Assembly (NCBI RefSeq): GCF_000015765.1
Contig: NC_008942.1
Coordinates: forward strand, 1,740,963-1,804,962
Direction: 5' to 3'
DNA: 64,000 nucleotides
Source: Methanocorpusculum labreanum Z
Lineage (GTDB): Archaea; Halobacteriota; Methanomicrobia; Methanomicrobiales; Methanocorpusculaceae
The notes under the pieces were generated by a model. It was given only the letters and a program-made list of their open reading frames with translations. It was not told the DNA's origin and did no database searches. Each line of letters opens with the position of its first letter. Position 1 is the stretch's first letter. Shown one piece after another: positions 1 through 9,171 of this stretch. Position numbers and translations under genes: made by a program.

Positions 1-355
1 TACCAGCATTGAGGTGCTCAAGGTAATACTCGAATGCATCCTGAATGTCGCGGGCCCCTTGCTTGAACGCTTTGGTGTCGGTGATGAACTGATCTTCATC
101 CTCCATTTTGACCCGCGTTGTCATCTGACGGTAATACGGCGTGAATACATTCCCGTACGGTTCATACACGCTTGCCTCGGTTGTGGAAAAAGCCCGGGCA
201 AGGGCCCTGTCCCCTTCATCCGCGATGGGCATAGACCCAGATTCATGGCTACTTACAGTTGGATACACATAAAATATATCCACCGGTTTCGCGATCTCCG
301 GGAAATACAGCCAGTTCTGCGGATCGGAATAATCGACGCCTGCGTTTTCTAACAT
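1..355 (-). CDS. DUF3089-type alpha/beta hydrolase-like protein, partial
   Basis: This reading frame starts at an ATG at 355 and is open to the window edge, giving about 118 residues. It matches the first third of the complete neighbour at 457-1503 almost residue for residue. Shared blocks include DIFYVYPTVSS, the DEGDRALA motif and YGNVFxPYYRQMTT. The two are therefore tandem paralogues. Unlike the neighbour it has no visible signal peptide or lipobox ahead of the domain, so it may be cytoplasmic or have lost its export signal. A TATA-like TATATAATGT (plus-strand reading) lies at 391-400, about 40 bases upstream. The catalytic GHSQG region would lie beyond the window. Confidence 0.7.
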   Translation of the reverse strand, partial: MLENAGVDYSDPQNWLYFPEIAKPVDIFYVYPTVSSHESGSMPIADEGDRALARAFSTTEASVYEPYGNVFTPYYRQMTTRVKMEDEDQFITDTKAFKQGARDIQDAFEYYLEHLNAG

Positions 356-456
356 AATGAAGACCTTACAGATAATACAGGCTCCTCAGGTATATAATGT
401 GTTTGTGAAACCGGGAAGTTTATCCTGAAAAAATGGGGGTTAAAGAAGAAATGCGT

Positions 457-1503
457 TTAGGTTTTCAGCAGATAGGCGTTGATTCTGTCTTCGACATTCT
501 GCTGCAGATTTCTGTACCAGAATGCATAATCATACCTGTGATAGACTCCTTCGGGATAAGCTCCGATATCCAGATCTTCTCCCTCAGGGATCGTGGTTGT
601 TAGAGCTCCGGTTTCTAAATCGATCTGGGCATCCGAGTAGCCAACAACTTCACGAATAAATTCCCCGGTCGAATCATTGTAAAACCGTGCGCCGAGATTC
701 TCGGAGGCGGGAGCATATGTGGAATCGGTCTTCCAGTTCAAAGGATTGATACAGTGGGCTCCTTCCATAAGCATGGGCCCGCCGACCGAAGTCGGGGACT
801 GGGTGTTGTAGGTGATCACAACGCCGGTGTCGTATGCACCCTCGGCGGCGGTGAGTCCGGCTTTGGCAAGATCGTCATCCGTTACGGTATAACCGATGAG
901 ATACGCGGCGACCAGACGGCTGCGGAGTTCTTCGTCGTCACCGAATTTATTCTTGATCAACTCGATAAGGGCCATAGTTCCCTGACTGTGTCCCGCAATG
1001 ATGAACGGCCGGCCGGCATTAAGATTGTTGATATAATACTCGAACGCATCCTCGACGTCAGCCGCTCCCTGTTTGAATTCTGCGGTATCGGTCGCGAGCA
1101 TCCCGTCATCCATCTTGACGTTCGTCGTCATCTGCCGGTAATACGGAGCGAAAACGTTTCCGTACGGCTCATACACGCTTGCCTGCGCTGCAAAAATACC
1201 CTGGGCCAGGGCCCGGTCCCCCTCATCGGAGATGGACATCGAACCGGTTTCATTGCTGCTTACGGTTGGATACACGTAAAAAATATCCACCTCTTTGGAG
1301 ACGTTCGGAAGAGACAGCCAGTTGTAGGGATCGGAGTAATCGATCCCGGTATCTATAAGATTCCCAGGCTCGCTGTTCTGTTCGGAAGGCTCAGTATTGA
1401 TGCAGCCTGATGTAAAAATAAAACAAACACAAAGAAGAAGGAGGAAACCAAGAGAAAAACATCGTTTTTTACTGTTTTCCAATCGAATAAAGATCATACA
1501 CAT
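457..1503 (-). CDS. DUF3089-type lipoprotein, predicted alpha/beta hydrolase
   Basis: The protein has 348 aa. Residues 15-34 form a hydrophobic signal segment ending in the lipobox TSGC, so it is probably a lipid-anchored protein on the outer face of the membrane. The body contains DIFYVYPTVSS near residue 73 and a GHSQG nucleophile elbow near 171, typical of alpha/beta hydrolases of the DUF3089 family. The substrate is unknown. The next copy downstream on the same strand (1-355) is a paralogue. The ATG at 1503 is used; an in-frame ATG two codons later is equally possible, and no strong ribosome binding site decides between them. Confidence 0.75.
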   Translation of the reverse strand: MCMIFIRLENSKKRCFSLGFLLLLCVCFIFTSGCINTEPSEQNSEPGNLIDTGIDYSDPYNWLSLPNVSKEVDIFYVYPTVSSNETGSMSISDEGDRALAQGIFAAQASVYEPYGNVFAPYYRQMTTNVKMDDGMLATDTAEFKQGAADVEDAFEYYINNLNAGRPFIIAGHSQGTMALIELIKNKFGDDEELRSRLVAAYLIGYTVTDDDLAKAGLTAAEGAYDTGVVITYNTQSPTSVGGPMLMEGAHCINPLNWKTDSTYAPASENLGARFYNDSTGEFIREVVGYSDAQIDLETGALTTTIPEGEDLDIGAYPEGVYHRYDYAFWYRNLQQNVEDRINAYLLKT

Positions 1504-1594
1504 ACTGTATTTTTCACCAGTAAAAAAGGTATTTATCTGACCCCGACCGGGTATGTTTCGTGTATGGTCGAACAGAGATCTGATAATTATAAAA

Positions 1595-3109
1595 TTATGC
1601 GAGGCCGAAAAGCCTCATAACTCTCTGCATAAGATTCAGATTTTCTGTCTTCTCTTCCACCTTGGTTTCTTCCTCGGGCACTTTGATTTCCGGGGTGTGC
1701 ATAACGAACTGGACTGAACTTACCTGAGTGTTCTTCTCGGAAACGAAGGATTTCGTGTTGTCGGTTCCGCCTCTGATGGGATCGAGCACTTCATTTATTT
1801 TATCGGTAAGCTTCGTGTCAAGCCCGGTCGTATTGTCTCTGAGTTCCCCCGTGCCGTCGGTCAGATTTGCCACGCCCTCTTTGAGATCGTTCGTCCCGTC
1901 GGTCAGTTCCGAAAGACCGAACGATAAGGCTGATGCCCCGTTGGCGAGGGTAAGAGATCCGGATGCCACAAGAGTGGCGTTCGAGGACGCATAACCGACT
2001 CCTGTCGTATATGCCACCAGACCAGTGTAGAAGGTTTGATACGAGGTAAGCTGCGTGAGAAGCTGCGTGAGCTGCCCGGTCGGATCGCCGGTTGAGCTGA
2101 TGGCCGCGGTAAGAACAGCGGCGTAATTATCCTTCGTCAGCGTCGGAATACCTGATCCGGAAAGCTGTGCGTTTGCGGACGCCAGCAGGCCGCTAAAGAT
2201 CTGATCGGCACCTCCGGTCAGGGCGGCATTCTGTCCTGCGAGCGAGGCAAGACCTAAAGACAGGGAATTCGTCCCGGATGCAAGAGTTGCCGCACCGGCC
2301 TGAACCTTATAACCCCCTGCAGACGCATTGATAATTCCCCGGGAAAGATTGTTTACACCGTCGCGAAGTTCCCATGCGCCGTCGTCAAGTTCGACGATCC
2401 CGTCGCGAAGTTCCGTAAGATCATCTTCCATTTCGCTTGTGTCAAGGTCAACATCGAGCGAAAGACGAATGCCGTTCAACGAGATCGCATCCATCCCGAA
2501 ATCGACAACTGAAGAAGTAATGACGACATCGGCACCCTTGCCCGGGAAGAGGGTGTAGGAGAGCTGCTTGTCGCTTCCGACGTTTGCCATCGTTGCGCCG
2601 GATGCAACAATATTGCTGCATTTGTTCGCATCCAAAGTCACTGTCATCATAAGGGCATACTTTTCATAGAAGTCCTCCTTGTCCGACGGATCCTTGGTGA
2701 TGACGATATGCATCTCGAGATTTCCGCTTTTACCTGCGATTTCATCGGCAGAGTAGGGAACGCCGTCCAAATAATAGGTGATATCGACATCCCACGGGAT
2801 CGGAACGGATCCAAGATCTCCTTCGTAGTAGAGTTTTCCCGGATCTGTATCGATTGTTATTTCGTCGCCGTTGACATTGATCTGGTCGGTCGTGACCATG
2901 TTTCTGACCGAGGCGTACGATCCGTAATCCGTGATGCGGCCGCCGGTCTGCATATCGAAGATGTTTACGGCATATACGTGGCTGACCGATCCGTCACCGT
3001 TGAGATTGACATAGATGACTTCTTCTTTTTGTGTTCCGGCCGCAGCGGCCGGGACGATGAATAATGTGATTATTATCAGGGTTATGAGAATTTTTACCAA
3101 TGATTTCAT
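1595..3109 (-). CDS. Secreted heptad-repeat (Leu-x-x-Gly) protein, partner of the exporter
   Basis: Starting at the ATG at 3109 the protein has 504 aa. It begins with a signal peptide (MKSLVKILITLIIIT..., cut after AAAA). The first half is a beta-rich extracellular domain. Residues of about 225-430 form a chain of x-x-x-Leu-x-x-Gly heptads (ELRDGIVELDDGAWELRDG and similar), as in YhgE/Pip-type proteins that act with membrane exporters. No clear C-terminal membrane span is seen. This start is preferred over an in-frame one at 3136. It follows the exporter stop codon (3111-3113) by one base, and its AGGAG lies inside the end of the exporter gene, so translation is probably coupled. Confidence 0.75.
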   Translation of the reverse strand: MKSLVKILITLIIITLFIVPAAAAGTQKEEVIYVNLNGDGSVSHVYAVNIFDMQTGGRITDYGSYASVRNMVTTDQINVNGDEITIDTDPGKLYYEGDLGSVPIPWDVDITYYLDGVPYSADEIAGKSGNLEMHIVITKDPSDKEDFYEKYALMMTVTLDANKCSNIVASGATMANVGSDKQLSYTLFPGKGADVVITSSVVDFGMDAISLNGIRLSLDVDLDTSEMEDDLTELRDGIVELDDGAWELRDGVNNLSRGIINASAGGYKVQAGAATLASGTNSLSLGLASLAGQNAALTGGADQIFSGLLASANAQLSGSGIPTLTKDNYAAVLTAAISSTGDPTGQLTQLLTQLTSYQTFYTGLVAYTTGVGYASSNATLVASGSLTLANGASALSFGLSELTDGTNDLKEGVANLTDGTGELRDNTTGLDTKLTDKINEVLDPIRGGTDNTKSFVSEKNTQVSSVQFVMHTPEIKVPEEETKVEEKTENLNLMQRVMRLFGLA

Positions 3110-3110
3110 G

Positions 3111-5177
3111 TTATACTCCTGTTGTATCAGGCACAAACTGCATGTTCAGAGATGTTTTCTGGATGATCTTATCGAAGATCAGGAGAAGAGCCGGCAGGAC
3201 GAACAGTACTGCAAGGATCGAAAGGATTGACCCTCGGCCAACAAGCATCCCAACTTCGCTTAAGAGAGCATTCGAGGAGAAGATCCACAAGGCAAGACCG
3301 GCTACCAGAAGAATGAAGGCGGAGACGAGAATCGAGACCGCCGCCTTCGAGATGGTCAGCTCGACGGCCTCCCGCTTGGGGTGAAGCTTTCTAAACTCAA
3401 CATACCGGCTGGTAAACATAATCGCGTAATCGACAGTAATGCCGAGCTGGAGAGAACTGATGACCAGATACGAGATGTAGAACATCGGCTCTCCCTGGAA
3501 GTAGGGTATTGCGCAGTTGATCCAGATCGCCGATTTGATGACGAGAACGAGGATCAGTGGGAGGGAGATGGATTGGAATGCTATCAGAATGACGATGCAG
3601 ATCGCAATGATGCCGACCGCCTCGATTTTGATATTATCCTCTTCGATAAACGATTTCATATCGTAAGCGTTGGCGATCTCTCCTGCCAGATACCATTCCC
3701 CGGGATAATGCTCTTCACCGATAGCCCGGATATTTTCAATCGCCGCAAAGGATTCGGGATCTTCGAGAGAGGTGTCGACGGTGATGATCATCCTGCTGTA
3801 GTTGGCGGATTCCAGTTCGGACAGGGTGCTTCCAGGGACATACTCCTGCGGAATTTCCGCACCGACTGTGCCCACGTAGGATATCACCGACACAACATTG
3901 GGTATCTCTTCGATTTGATCAAGCACTTCCTGCTCTTCTGCGAGATTCCCCTTCTGGACCATGAGGACAAGAGAGGAGGCCCCACCGAAGGTATCAGTGA
4001 TCGCTATGGCATCCTGACCGATAGCTGTCCGTTCGTCGGAGAAGAGATCGAAGTAGACATAATCGTTGTTTTCGATGGCGATAACCGAAGGTATCACGAT
4101 CAGGGCAAAGATGATGAGAGCGGGGAAGCTTAATTTGACGAGGCACTTTGCGAGTTTTCTCAGATCGGGAATGAACGGACGGTGCTGAGTCTTTTCGATG
4201 AGTTTGCTGCAGACAAGCGTGAGCGCCGGCAGAAGCGTGAAAACGCAGAGAAGACTGATGACGATTCCCTTCGTCAGAACAAGGCCAAGATCCGGACCGA
4301 TCTGGATTCTCATCAGGATAAGGGCGGCAAAACCGATCAGCGTGGCAATACCGCATGCGGTGACCGAGCCTATGGATTTGACGAGGGCATGCTTCATCGA
4401 TTCAAAGACCGGGATCCCGTCTTTGCGGATCTCGGTGAACCGGTACAAAACGAAGATTCCGTAATCAAGAGCGATTGCAAGCTGCAGAATGGCCGCAACT
4501 CCCTGCGTGATGAACGATATTTCTCCGAATATGATATTGGTTCCCATGTTGATGACGATGGCAACTCCTATCGTGAACATCAGGAGAAAAGGTTCGAACC
4601 ATGAAGTGGTCGTCAGGAAGAGAATGGCAAGGATGAAAGGTATTGCAATCAGGAAGATCTTGACGATATCGCTTGAAAGCGTTCCTTTCGAGAAGGTCGA
4701 GGAGACGGAGAGGCCCGACATGGCGGCATCGTCACCGGCAAGTTCTGCAAGTTCGTTGACGGCGGAAGTGGCTTTTTCATTGTCGAGGGTGATGCTGAAA
4801 AGGGCGGTGTTGTTTTTGTAATACGCTTCGACGGCATCTGTGTCGAGGGTTTCGAACGGTACGTCAAGAGAGACGGCATCATCGAGCCATGTTACCTCTT
4901 CGACACCGTCGACGGCAGCGAATTGTTTTTTCAGTTCAAGTGCTTCCGGTATCGTGATGTCCGGCACCATAATACGTGCATTGGGCACCCCTTGCGTGAA
5001 CTCCTCGTTCATCACATCAAGAGCGATGGTCGAGGGAGCTTCATCGGGGAGATAATCAATGATATTGTAGTTTACGGAGACCTGCGGTATCAGAATCAGA
5101 CAGAGAACGGCGATCAGCAGGGTTATGATAATAACCTGTTTTCTTTTTTGCAGGATGGTTCCGGATATGTCTATCAT
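3111..5177 (-). CDS. RND/MMPL-family exporter
   Basis: The 688-aa integral membrane protein has the duplicated RND layout. One span sits near the N-terminus (residues 14-33), followed by a large outer loop (about 35-170), five or six spans (about 172-330), another span near 350, a second loop and a final set of spans (about 525-670). The two halves carry the related motifs GVAAILQLAIALDYGIFVLYRF and LVISSLQLGITVDYAIMFTSRY (each with an internal D-Y pair), which fits proton-driven export of hydrophobic or amphiphilic compounds, as in MMPL/HAE3 proteins. Its partner at 1595-3109 follows directly and the TetR-type gene at 5331 diverges from it, which suggests a substrate-induced efflux unit. The substrate is not known. 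Confidence 0.82.
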   Translation of the reverse strand: MIDISGTILQKRKQVIIITLLIAVLCLILIPQVSVNYNIIDYLPDEAPSTIALDVMNEEFTQGVPNARIMVPDITIPEALELKKQFAAVDGVEEVTWLDDAVSLDVPFETLDTDAVEAYYKNNTALFSITLDNEKATSAVNELAELAGDDAAMSGLSVSSTFSKGTLSSDIVKIFLIAIPFILAILFLTTTSWFEPFLLMFTIGVAIVINMGTNIIFGEISFITQGVAAILQLAIALDYGIFVLYRFTEIRKDGIPVFESMKHALVKSIGSVTACGIATLIGFAALILMRIQIGPDLGLVLTKGIVISLLCVFTLLPALTLVCSKLIEKTQHRPFIPDLRKLAKCLVKLSFPALIIFALIVIPSVIAIENNDYVYFDLFSDERTAIGQDAIAITDTFGGASSLVLMVQKGNLAEEQEVLDQIEEIPNVVSVISYVGTVGAEIPQEYVPGSTLSELESANYSRMIITVDTSLEDPESFAAIENIRAIGEEHYPGEWYLAGEIANAYDMKSFIEEDNIKIEAVGIIAICIVILIAFQSISLPLILVLVIKSAIWINCAIPYFQGEPMFYISYLVISSLQLGITVDYAIMFTSRYVEFRKLHPKREAVELTISKAAVSILVSAFILLVAGLALWIFSSNALLSEVGMLVGRGSILSILAVLFVLPALLLIFDKIIQKTSLNMQFVPDTTGV

Positions 5178-5330
5178 AGGAAAAGCAGCCGTTTAACCGG
5201 TTGTCTGAATATGTCTCCCTGAATTTGTGATAAACATCTTGAATTTTCGACAAAATGCGACAGGTGTCTAATGATGTTATATTTAATGCTATCTTATTGA
5301 AAAAGAATTTATGACGAACCGACAAGACAT
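5178..5330. promoter_or_regulatory. Divergent promoter region between exporter and TetR-type regulator
   Basis: This 153-bp gap holds the promoters of both divergent units. For the regulator, TTATATTTAA at 5278-5287 is a TATA candidate about 45 bases before the ATG. A small palindrome GACAGGTGTC lies at 5259-5268, and further GACA/TGTC half-sites lie at 5320-5349 over the regulator start. They are candidate sites for autoregulation, inferred from the divergent layout only. Confidence 0.35.
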
Positions 5331-6200
5331 ATGTATAGACACATGTCCAAAGACGCAGCTCTCCAAAGCAATATCACCAAAAAGATGCTTGCGGCATCCC
5401 TGAAAAAACTGATGAGTGAAAAACCTCTCCATGCGATCACCGTAAAGGAGATCACGGAAAAATGCGGGCTGCACCGGCAGACGTTCTACTATCATTTCGA
5501 GGATGTTCACGATCTTGTCCGATGGATGTACGAGGAGGATGCGTTCGATCTCCTTATGCGCAGTGAGGAGGTGTTTTGCTGGCAGGATAAGATTTTGCAG
5601 CTTTTCGGCTATATTTCCGCGAACCGGGAGATGTGCGTGTGCACGCTCAATTCCCTGAGCCGAGAGACGCTGAAGGATTTCTTTAGTGCGGATCTGGAGA
5701 GGGTCGTCCGGGATGTCGTGCTGACCTACGGGCGCGATCTTCCACGTTCCGAAGGGTATGTCGAGTATCTCACGCATTTCTATACCGTAGCTTTTGCAGG
5801 AATTGTGGAGAGCTGGATTTTAGGCGAGATCGATCTTACCCCTGAGATGATCGTAGCATACATGGAAAAGACGGTCAAGGATCAGCTGAACGGGGCAGTG
5901 ATGAGATATGAAAAAGGAAGAGAAACTGATTCAGGGCAGGGAGAGGGTGAGCAAATGATAGCTGATAATCCATTGGGAGAAAAACCCGCCGATTACAGCG
6001 ATGCAAAAATATCCGTGTCGTTTACGGTAGGAGATCAACAATCTGCCAAGGAAATCGTGAAGGGACTAGGGTTTGCTGGAGAGATAACGGAGATAAAAAA
6101 TGGGTTTGTTGTTTTGATTGCAGCCCAGCAGATTCCCGAAATTGTCCGGGCACTCGACAAAGAAAACATCGCCGTGTACGGGATCGTGCCGCAGATCTGA
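5331..6200 (+). CDS. TetR/AcrR-family regulator with C-terminal extension
   Basis: The protein has 289 aa. Residues 10-60 form a TetR-type helix-turn-helix; the segment ITVKEITEKCGLHRQTFYYHFEDVHDL carries the usual FYYHF signature. An all-helical ligand and dimer domain extends to about 195. Unusually, about 90 more residues follow after a charged linker, forming a beta-alpha segment (SVSFTVGDQQSAKEIVKGLGFAG..). This may be a small fused ligand-sensing domain. It is divergently transcribed from the RND exporter operon and is probably its repressor. The ATG at 5331 is used; an alternative at 5343 would remove four residues. Confidence 0.78.
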   Translation: MYRHMSKDAALQSNITKKMLAASLKKLMSEKPLHAITVKEITEKCGLHRQTFYYHFEDVHDLVRWMYEEDAFDLLMRSEEVFCWQDKILQLFGYISANREMCVCTLNSLSRETLKDFFSADLERVVRDVVLTYGRDLPRSEGYVEYLTHFYTVAFAGIVESWILGEIDLTPEMIVAYMEKTVKDQLNGAVMRYEKGRETDSGQGEGEQMIADNPLGEKPADYSDAKISVSFTVGDQQSAKEIVKGLGFAGEITEIKNGFVVLIAAQQIPEIVRALDKENIAVYGIVPQI

Positions 6201-6253
6201 ACCGGATGGTCTGCGGATGAACCCGTAAGGGCATGCATATTCACATGCCTAAC

Positions 6254-6270
6254 GAAAACCTCCGGTTTTC
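6254..6270. terminator. Hairpin between convergent genes
   Basis: The perfect stem GAAAACC/GGTTTTC with a three-base loop lies between the TetR-type stop and the thiC stop. Its ends are A-rich and T-rich on both strands, so it could end transcription from either side. A duplicated CTGCGGATGAACCC flanks it at about 6211 and 6288. Confidence 0.4.
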
Positions 6271-6303
6271 TCCGCTAAGGTCCATCCTGCGGATGAACCC
6301 GCT

Positions 6304-7581
6304 TCAGAAATTAAACGTCTTCTGGACGATCTTGATCGCACAGAAATCGCCGCACATCGTGCAGGCATCGGAATCGGCCGGCATGCGGGAGTTTCTGATG
6401 CAGCGTGCCTTCTCTGCGTTTATCGAGACGGCATACTGGCGTTCCCAGTCGAGGTCGCGGCGGGCGTGCCCCATCTCGAGATCGGCTTCACGGGTCTTTG
6501 GGAGTTTGACCATATCGCCGACGTGGGCCGCGATGCGTGAACTCATAACTCCCTCATAGACCTCTTCGGGGGTCGGAAGAGCCAGATGCTCGGCCGGGGT
6601 TACATAGCAGATGAAATCTGCACCTGCGGCGGACGAGACGGAAGCTCCGATCGCAGCAACGCGGTCGTCGTATCCCGGAGCGATATCCGTTACCAGAGGA
6701 CCGAGCATATAGAACGGTTTGTTGTTGGTGACCCGTTTTTCCAGCTGGACATTGGTTTTGATCTCATCGAGAGGGATGTGACCCGGACCTTCGAGAATGC
6801 ACTGAACACCGGCGTTGTGTGCCTGATCGGCGAGTTCTGCGTTGATCAAAAGTTCCTGGATGGCGGCACGATCCGTGGCGTCATGACAGGCCCCTGCCCG
6901 CATGCCGTTTCCAAAGGAGAGGGTGACTTCGTGTTCCTTTAAGATCTCGACGAGGTAGTCGAACCTGCGGTAGAGAGGGTTCTCCATCTCGTTGTGCAGC
7001 ATCCATGCCGTCATGAATGCCCCTCCACGGGAGACGAGACCGCCGTGTCTGCCCTGATTTTTCAGTCTCTTCACGGTCTCGTAGTTGATTCCGGTGTGGA
7101 TCGCCATAAAATTCGTACCGAGTTTTGCCTGCTGCTCGGTGATCTTGAAGAGATCGTCCTCGTCCATGAAAACGACGCCGCCTTTGTTTCTGGCAGCTTC
7201 GATGAACGCCTGATAGAGCGGAACGGATCCAACGGAAAGGTTCGACTGTTCACAGACCCGGCGGCGGATATCGAGGAAGTCCCCGCCTGTCGAAAGCTCC
7301 ATCAGCGAGTCTGCCCCGGCGAGTTCTGCCTGACGTGCCTTTTCCAGCTCCTCTTCCACATTCACGATATCAGACGAGGTCCCAATCGATGCATTCACTT
7401 TTGTGCGAAGTCCCGAGCCGATACCGCAGAGTTTTACTTTCCGGTAGGGCGTCATCGGGATGACGATATGACCGCCGGCAATTCCCCTGCGGATGAAATC
7501 TTCGGTGACCCCTTCGGATTTTGCCACGACCTTCATCTCTTCAGTGATGAGGCCTTTTTTTGCATCTTCAACGATTGTCAT
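6304..7581 (-). CDS. thiC: Phosphomethylpyrimidine synthase ThiC
   Basis: This 425-aa protein is a radical-SAM enzyme that makes the HMP-phosphate pyrimidine of thiamine from aminoimidazole ribotide. It spans the family, with NASIGTSS near residue 64, [10 protein letters not shown] near 265 and TPAEHLALP near 330. The C-terminal cysteine motif CxMCGDFC binds the [4Fe-4S] cluster, and the length fits archaeal and bacterial ThiC. It is apparently monocistronic and converges with the TetR-type gene. No TPP riboswitch is recognisable upstream. An A/T-rich stretch with TTTATAAT-like boxes lies about 20-40 bases before the ATG and is the likely promoter. Confidence 0.95.
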   Translation of the reverse strand: MTIVEDAKKGLITEEMKVVAKSEGVTEDFIRRGIAGGHIVIPMTPYRKVKLCGIGSGLRTKVNASIGTSSDIVNVEEELEKARQAELAGADSLMELSTGGDFLDIRRRVCEQSNLSVGSVPLYQAFIEAARNKGGVVFMDEDDLFKITEQQAKLGTNFMAIHTGINYETVKRLKNQGRHGGLVSRGGAFMTAWMLHNEMENPLYRRFDYLVEILKEHEVTLSFGNGMRAGACHDATDRAAIQELLINAELADQAHNAGVQCILEGPGHIPLDEIKTNVQLEKRVTNNKPFYMLGPLVTDIAPGYDDRVAAIGASVSSAAGADFICYVTPAEHLALPTPEEVYEGVMSSRIAAHVGDMVKLPKTREADLEMGHARRDLDWERQYAVSINAEKARCIRNSRMPADSDACTMCGDFCAIKIVQKTFNF

Positions 7582-7889
7582 ACCCTTACTTCAGGATGCT
7601 GGAGATTATAAACTATTTTATTTACTATAAATAAAAACAAATTTATTTGCTGATTTAACAAGTAAAATGTCATTTTATAGGGTTTTATTCAGGTAAATTC
7701 CAGATCTCAGGCAAGTAAAGTTGGTTTCAAAGAGTAGTCGGCTTGAGAGGTTTGAAAGAAATATTGTGCAATTCCAACGACCTTCACGGAGAGGGAAAGG
7801 GCCGGCGCAGATTAATGGCCCGGGTAGGAAAATTCTGGAACGCGGCTGATGAATACCAAATCAGGAAAAAAGAGAGATGATGTTTTGGA
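7582..7889. other. Intergenic region upstream of thiC
   Basis: The 308 bp split into two parts. Positions 7600-7680 are A/T-rich and hold the thiC promoter. Positions 7770-7860 are G/C-rich with complementary GGGCC and GGCCC tracts (about 7800-7830), which may fold as the end of the upstream secreted-protein transcript. CTGAGA and ACCTGA strings occur but lack the rest of a TPP riboswitch. No gene is seen. Confidence 0.4.
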
Positions 7890-9071
7890 TTAGTTGCCGG
7901 ACGATCTGCCGAAGTTCCAGGAAAACAGATTCCTGAAGAAATTCATGACCCGGTCCATAAACTGATTCGTACTGCCGGAGACCGAGGTCTGACCCTGACC
8001 CGGGGAAGAAACGGCGATGAACTTGTAAGCTCCTTCCCTGTCCCTGATCGGCTGACCATCATGATAGATGCATGCCTCGGCACTCAAATTCTGTACCTCT
8101 TCCCAAAGCATCGTCCGGGTAAACGTGAATTCACGCATCTGGATGGGTGAACCGATCACAGCGTAGGTGGAGTTGACCCCGATCAGACTGCTGTTGGTCC
8201 CGTTATAGAGATAAAGACAGACCTGGTCGGCATCGGGATTGGTCCTGACGGTAAACGTGTATCTGTACATCGGCGTGCCTGACGTATCATTACTCTGCAA
8301 AGGCAGGACCTCTCCGGATGCGATTAAATCCAGTATCCTGGCATTTTGATACTGATTCCCGTATTGGTTCGCTGATCCAACAGGAGTCGGCGTCACACCG
8401 TTTGCGGCCTGAACAGAGAAGCATTGTTCCTGACACGTCTCTCCCGCATCGGAATACGCACAGATCGATAAACAGTACGCGTGACCTGCGGTGAGATTCT
8501 CCGAGGGAATGCCATACGACGTGGCGGATCCAAGCTCCCGGTTACTGAAGCACAGCGTATTCGTCGTCATATCTCTCAGCGTAACACGGTATCCTGCGGC
8601 TCCCGGGGCAGCACTCCACTGGGCATTCACGCAATTTCCGTCATTCAGCACGCAGTTCTGATTCTGGTATGGTGCCGAGATGCTGAACGGACCGGGACCG
8701 GCAGATGTGGTTGTGAAACTCATGACCGGTCCATAGGCAGTACCGTCTTGATTTACCGCGTAAGCTCTGTAATAATAGGTCGTTCCGGCGGCAAGTCCCG
8801 AAACGGTGGTACTGTACTTGCCGTACGAATGACCGCGGTATCCTTCAGACACCGTAAATGCAAGGTTCGAGGCTGAGGTCCCATACACAAAGCCAACGTC
8901 AGTTACATCGAAGCCGCCGTTTTTCTGTAAGTTCCCCTGAAACGTACATGAACCGGTGGTGATCCCATCACATGAAAGTGTTGAGATGGTGGGCAGATCG
9001 GCTGAGACCCCTGCAGAGAAAAGCAGAAAAACCAGCGCCGTCCCTAACAGGATCATAGGCAGTTTTCGCAT
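7890..9071 (-). CDS. Secreted FN3-like surface protein
   Basis: The protein has 393 aa with a clear signal peptide (residues 1-24, ending SAGVSA). Residues 27-125 look like a fibronectin-III-type domain (GLAAGTTYYYRAYAVNQDGTAYGP), and a second beta-sandwich follows at about 130-220. The rest is a domain of unknown function with YRYTFTVRTNPDADQVCLYLYNG. Several cysteines point to an extracellular location. No catalytic motif is visible and no transmembrane anchor is seen. It is probably an envelope or binding protein of unknown ligand. Confidence 0.6.
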   Translation of the reverse strand: MRKLPMILLGTALVFLLFSAGVSADLPTISTLSCDGITTGSCTFQGNLQKNGGFDVTDVGFVYGTSASNLAFTVSEGYRGHSYGKYSTTVSGLAAGTTYYYRAYAVNQDGTAYGPVMSFTTTSAGPGPFSISAPYQNQNCVLNDGNCVNAQWSAAPGAAGYRVTLRDMTTNTLCFSNRELGSATSYGIPSENLTAGHAYCLSICAYSDAGETCQEQCFSVQAANGVTPTPVGSANQYGNQYQNARILDLIASGEVLPLQSNDTSGTPMYRYTFTVRTNPDADQVCLYLYNGTNSSLIGVNSTYAVIGSPIQMREFTFTRTMLWEEVQNLSAEACIYHDGQPIRDREGAYKFIAVSSPGQGQTSVSGSTNQFMDRVMNFFRNLFSWNFGRSSGN

Positions 9072-9171
9072 GATAATCTGTGTTATATTCGAGGATATAA
9101 AATGCTAGAGGTAGAAGACCTTCCTTTGAAAAAGCGGGCAAAAAAAGATATGAGATATTTTTTAGATGGTT

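Noticed and set aside
7582..7889. TPP riboswitch before thiC
   Set aside because: Only isolated CTGAGA and ACCTGA strings occur; the other conserved blocks and stems are missing and the spacing is wrong.
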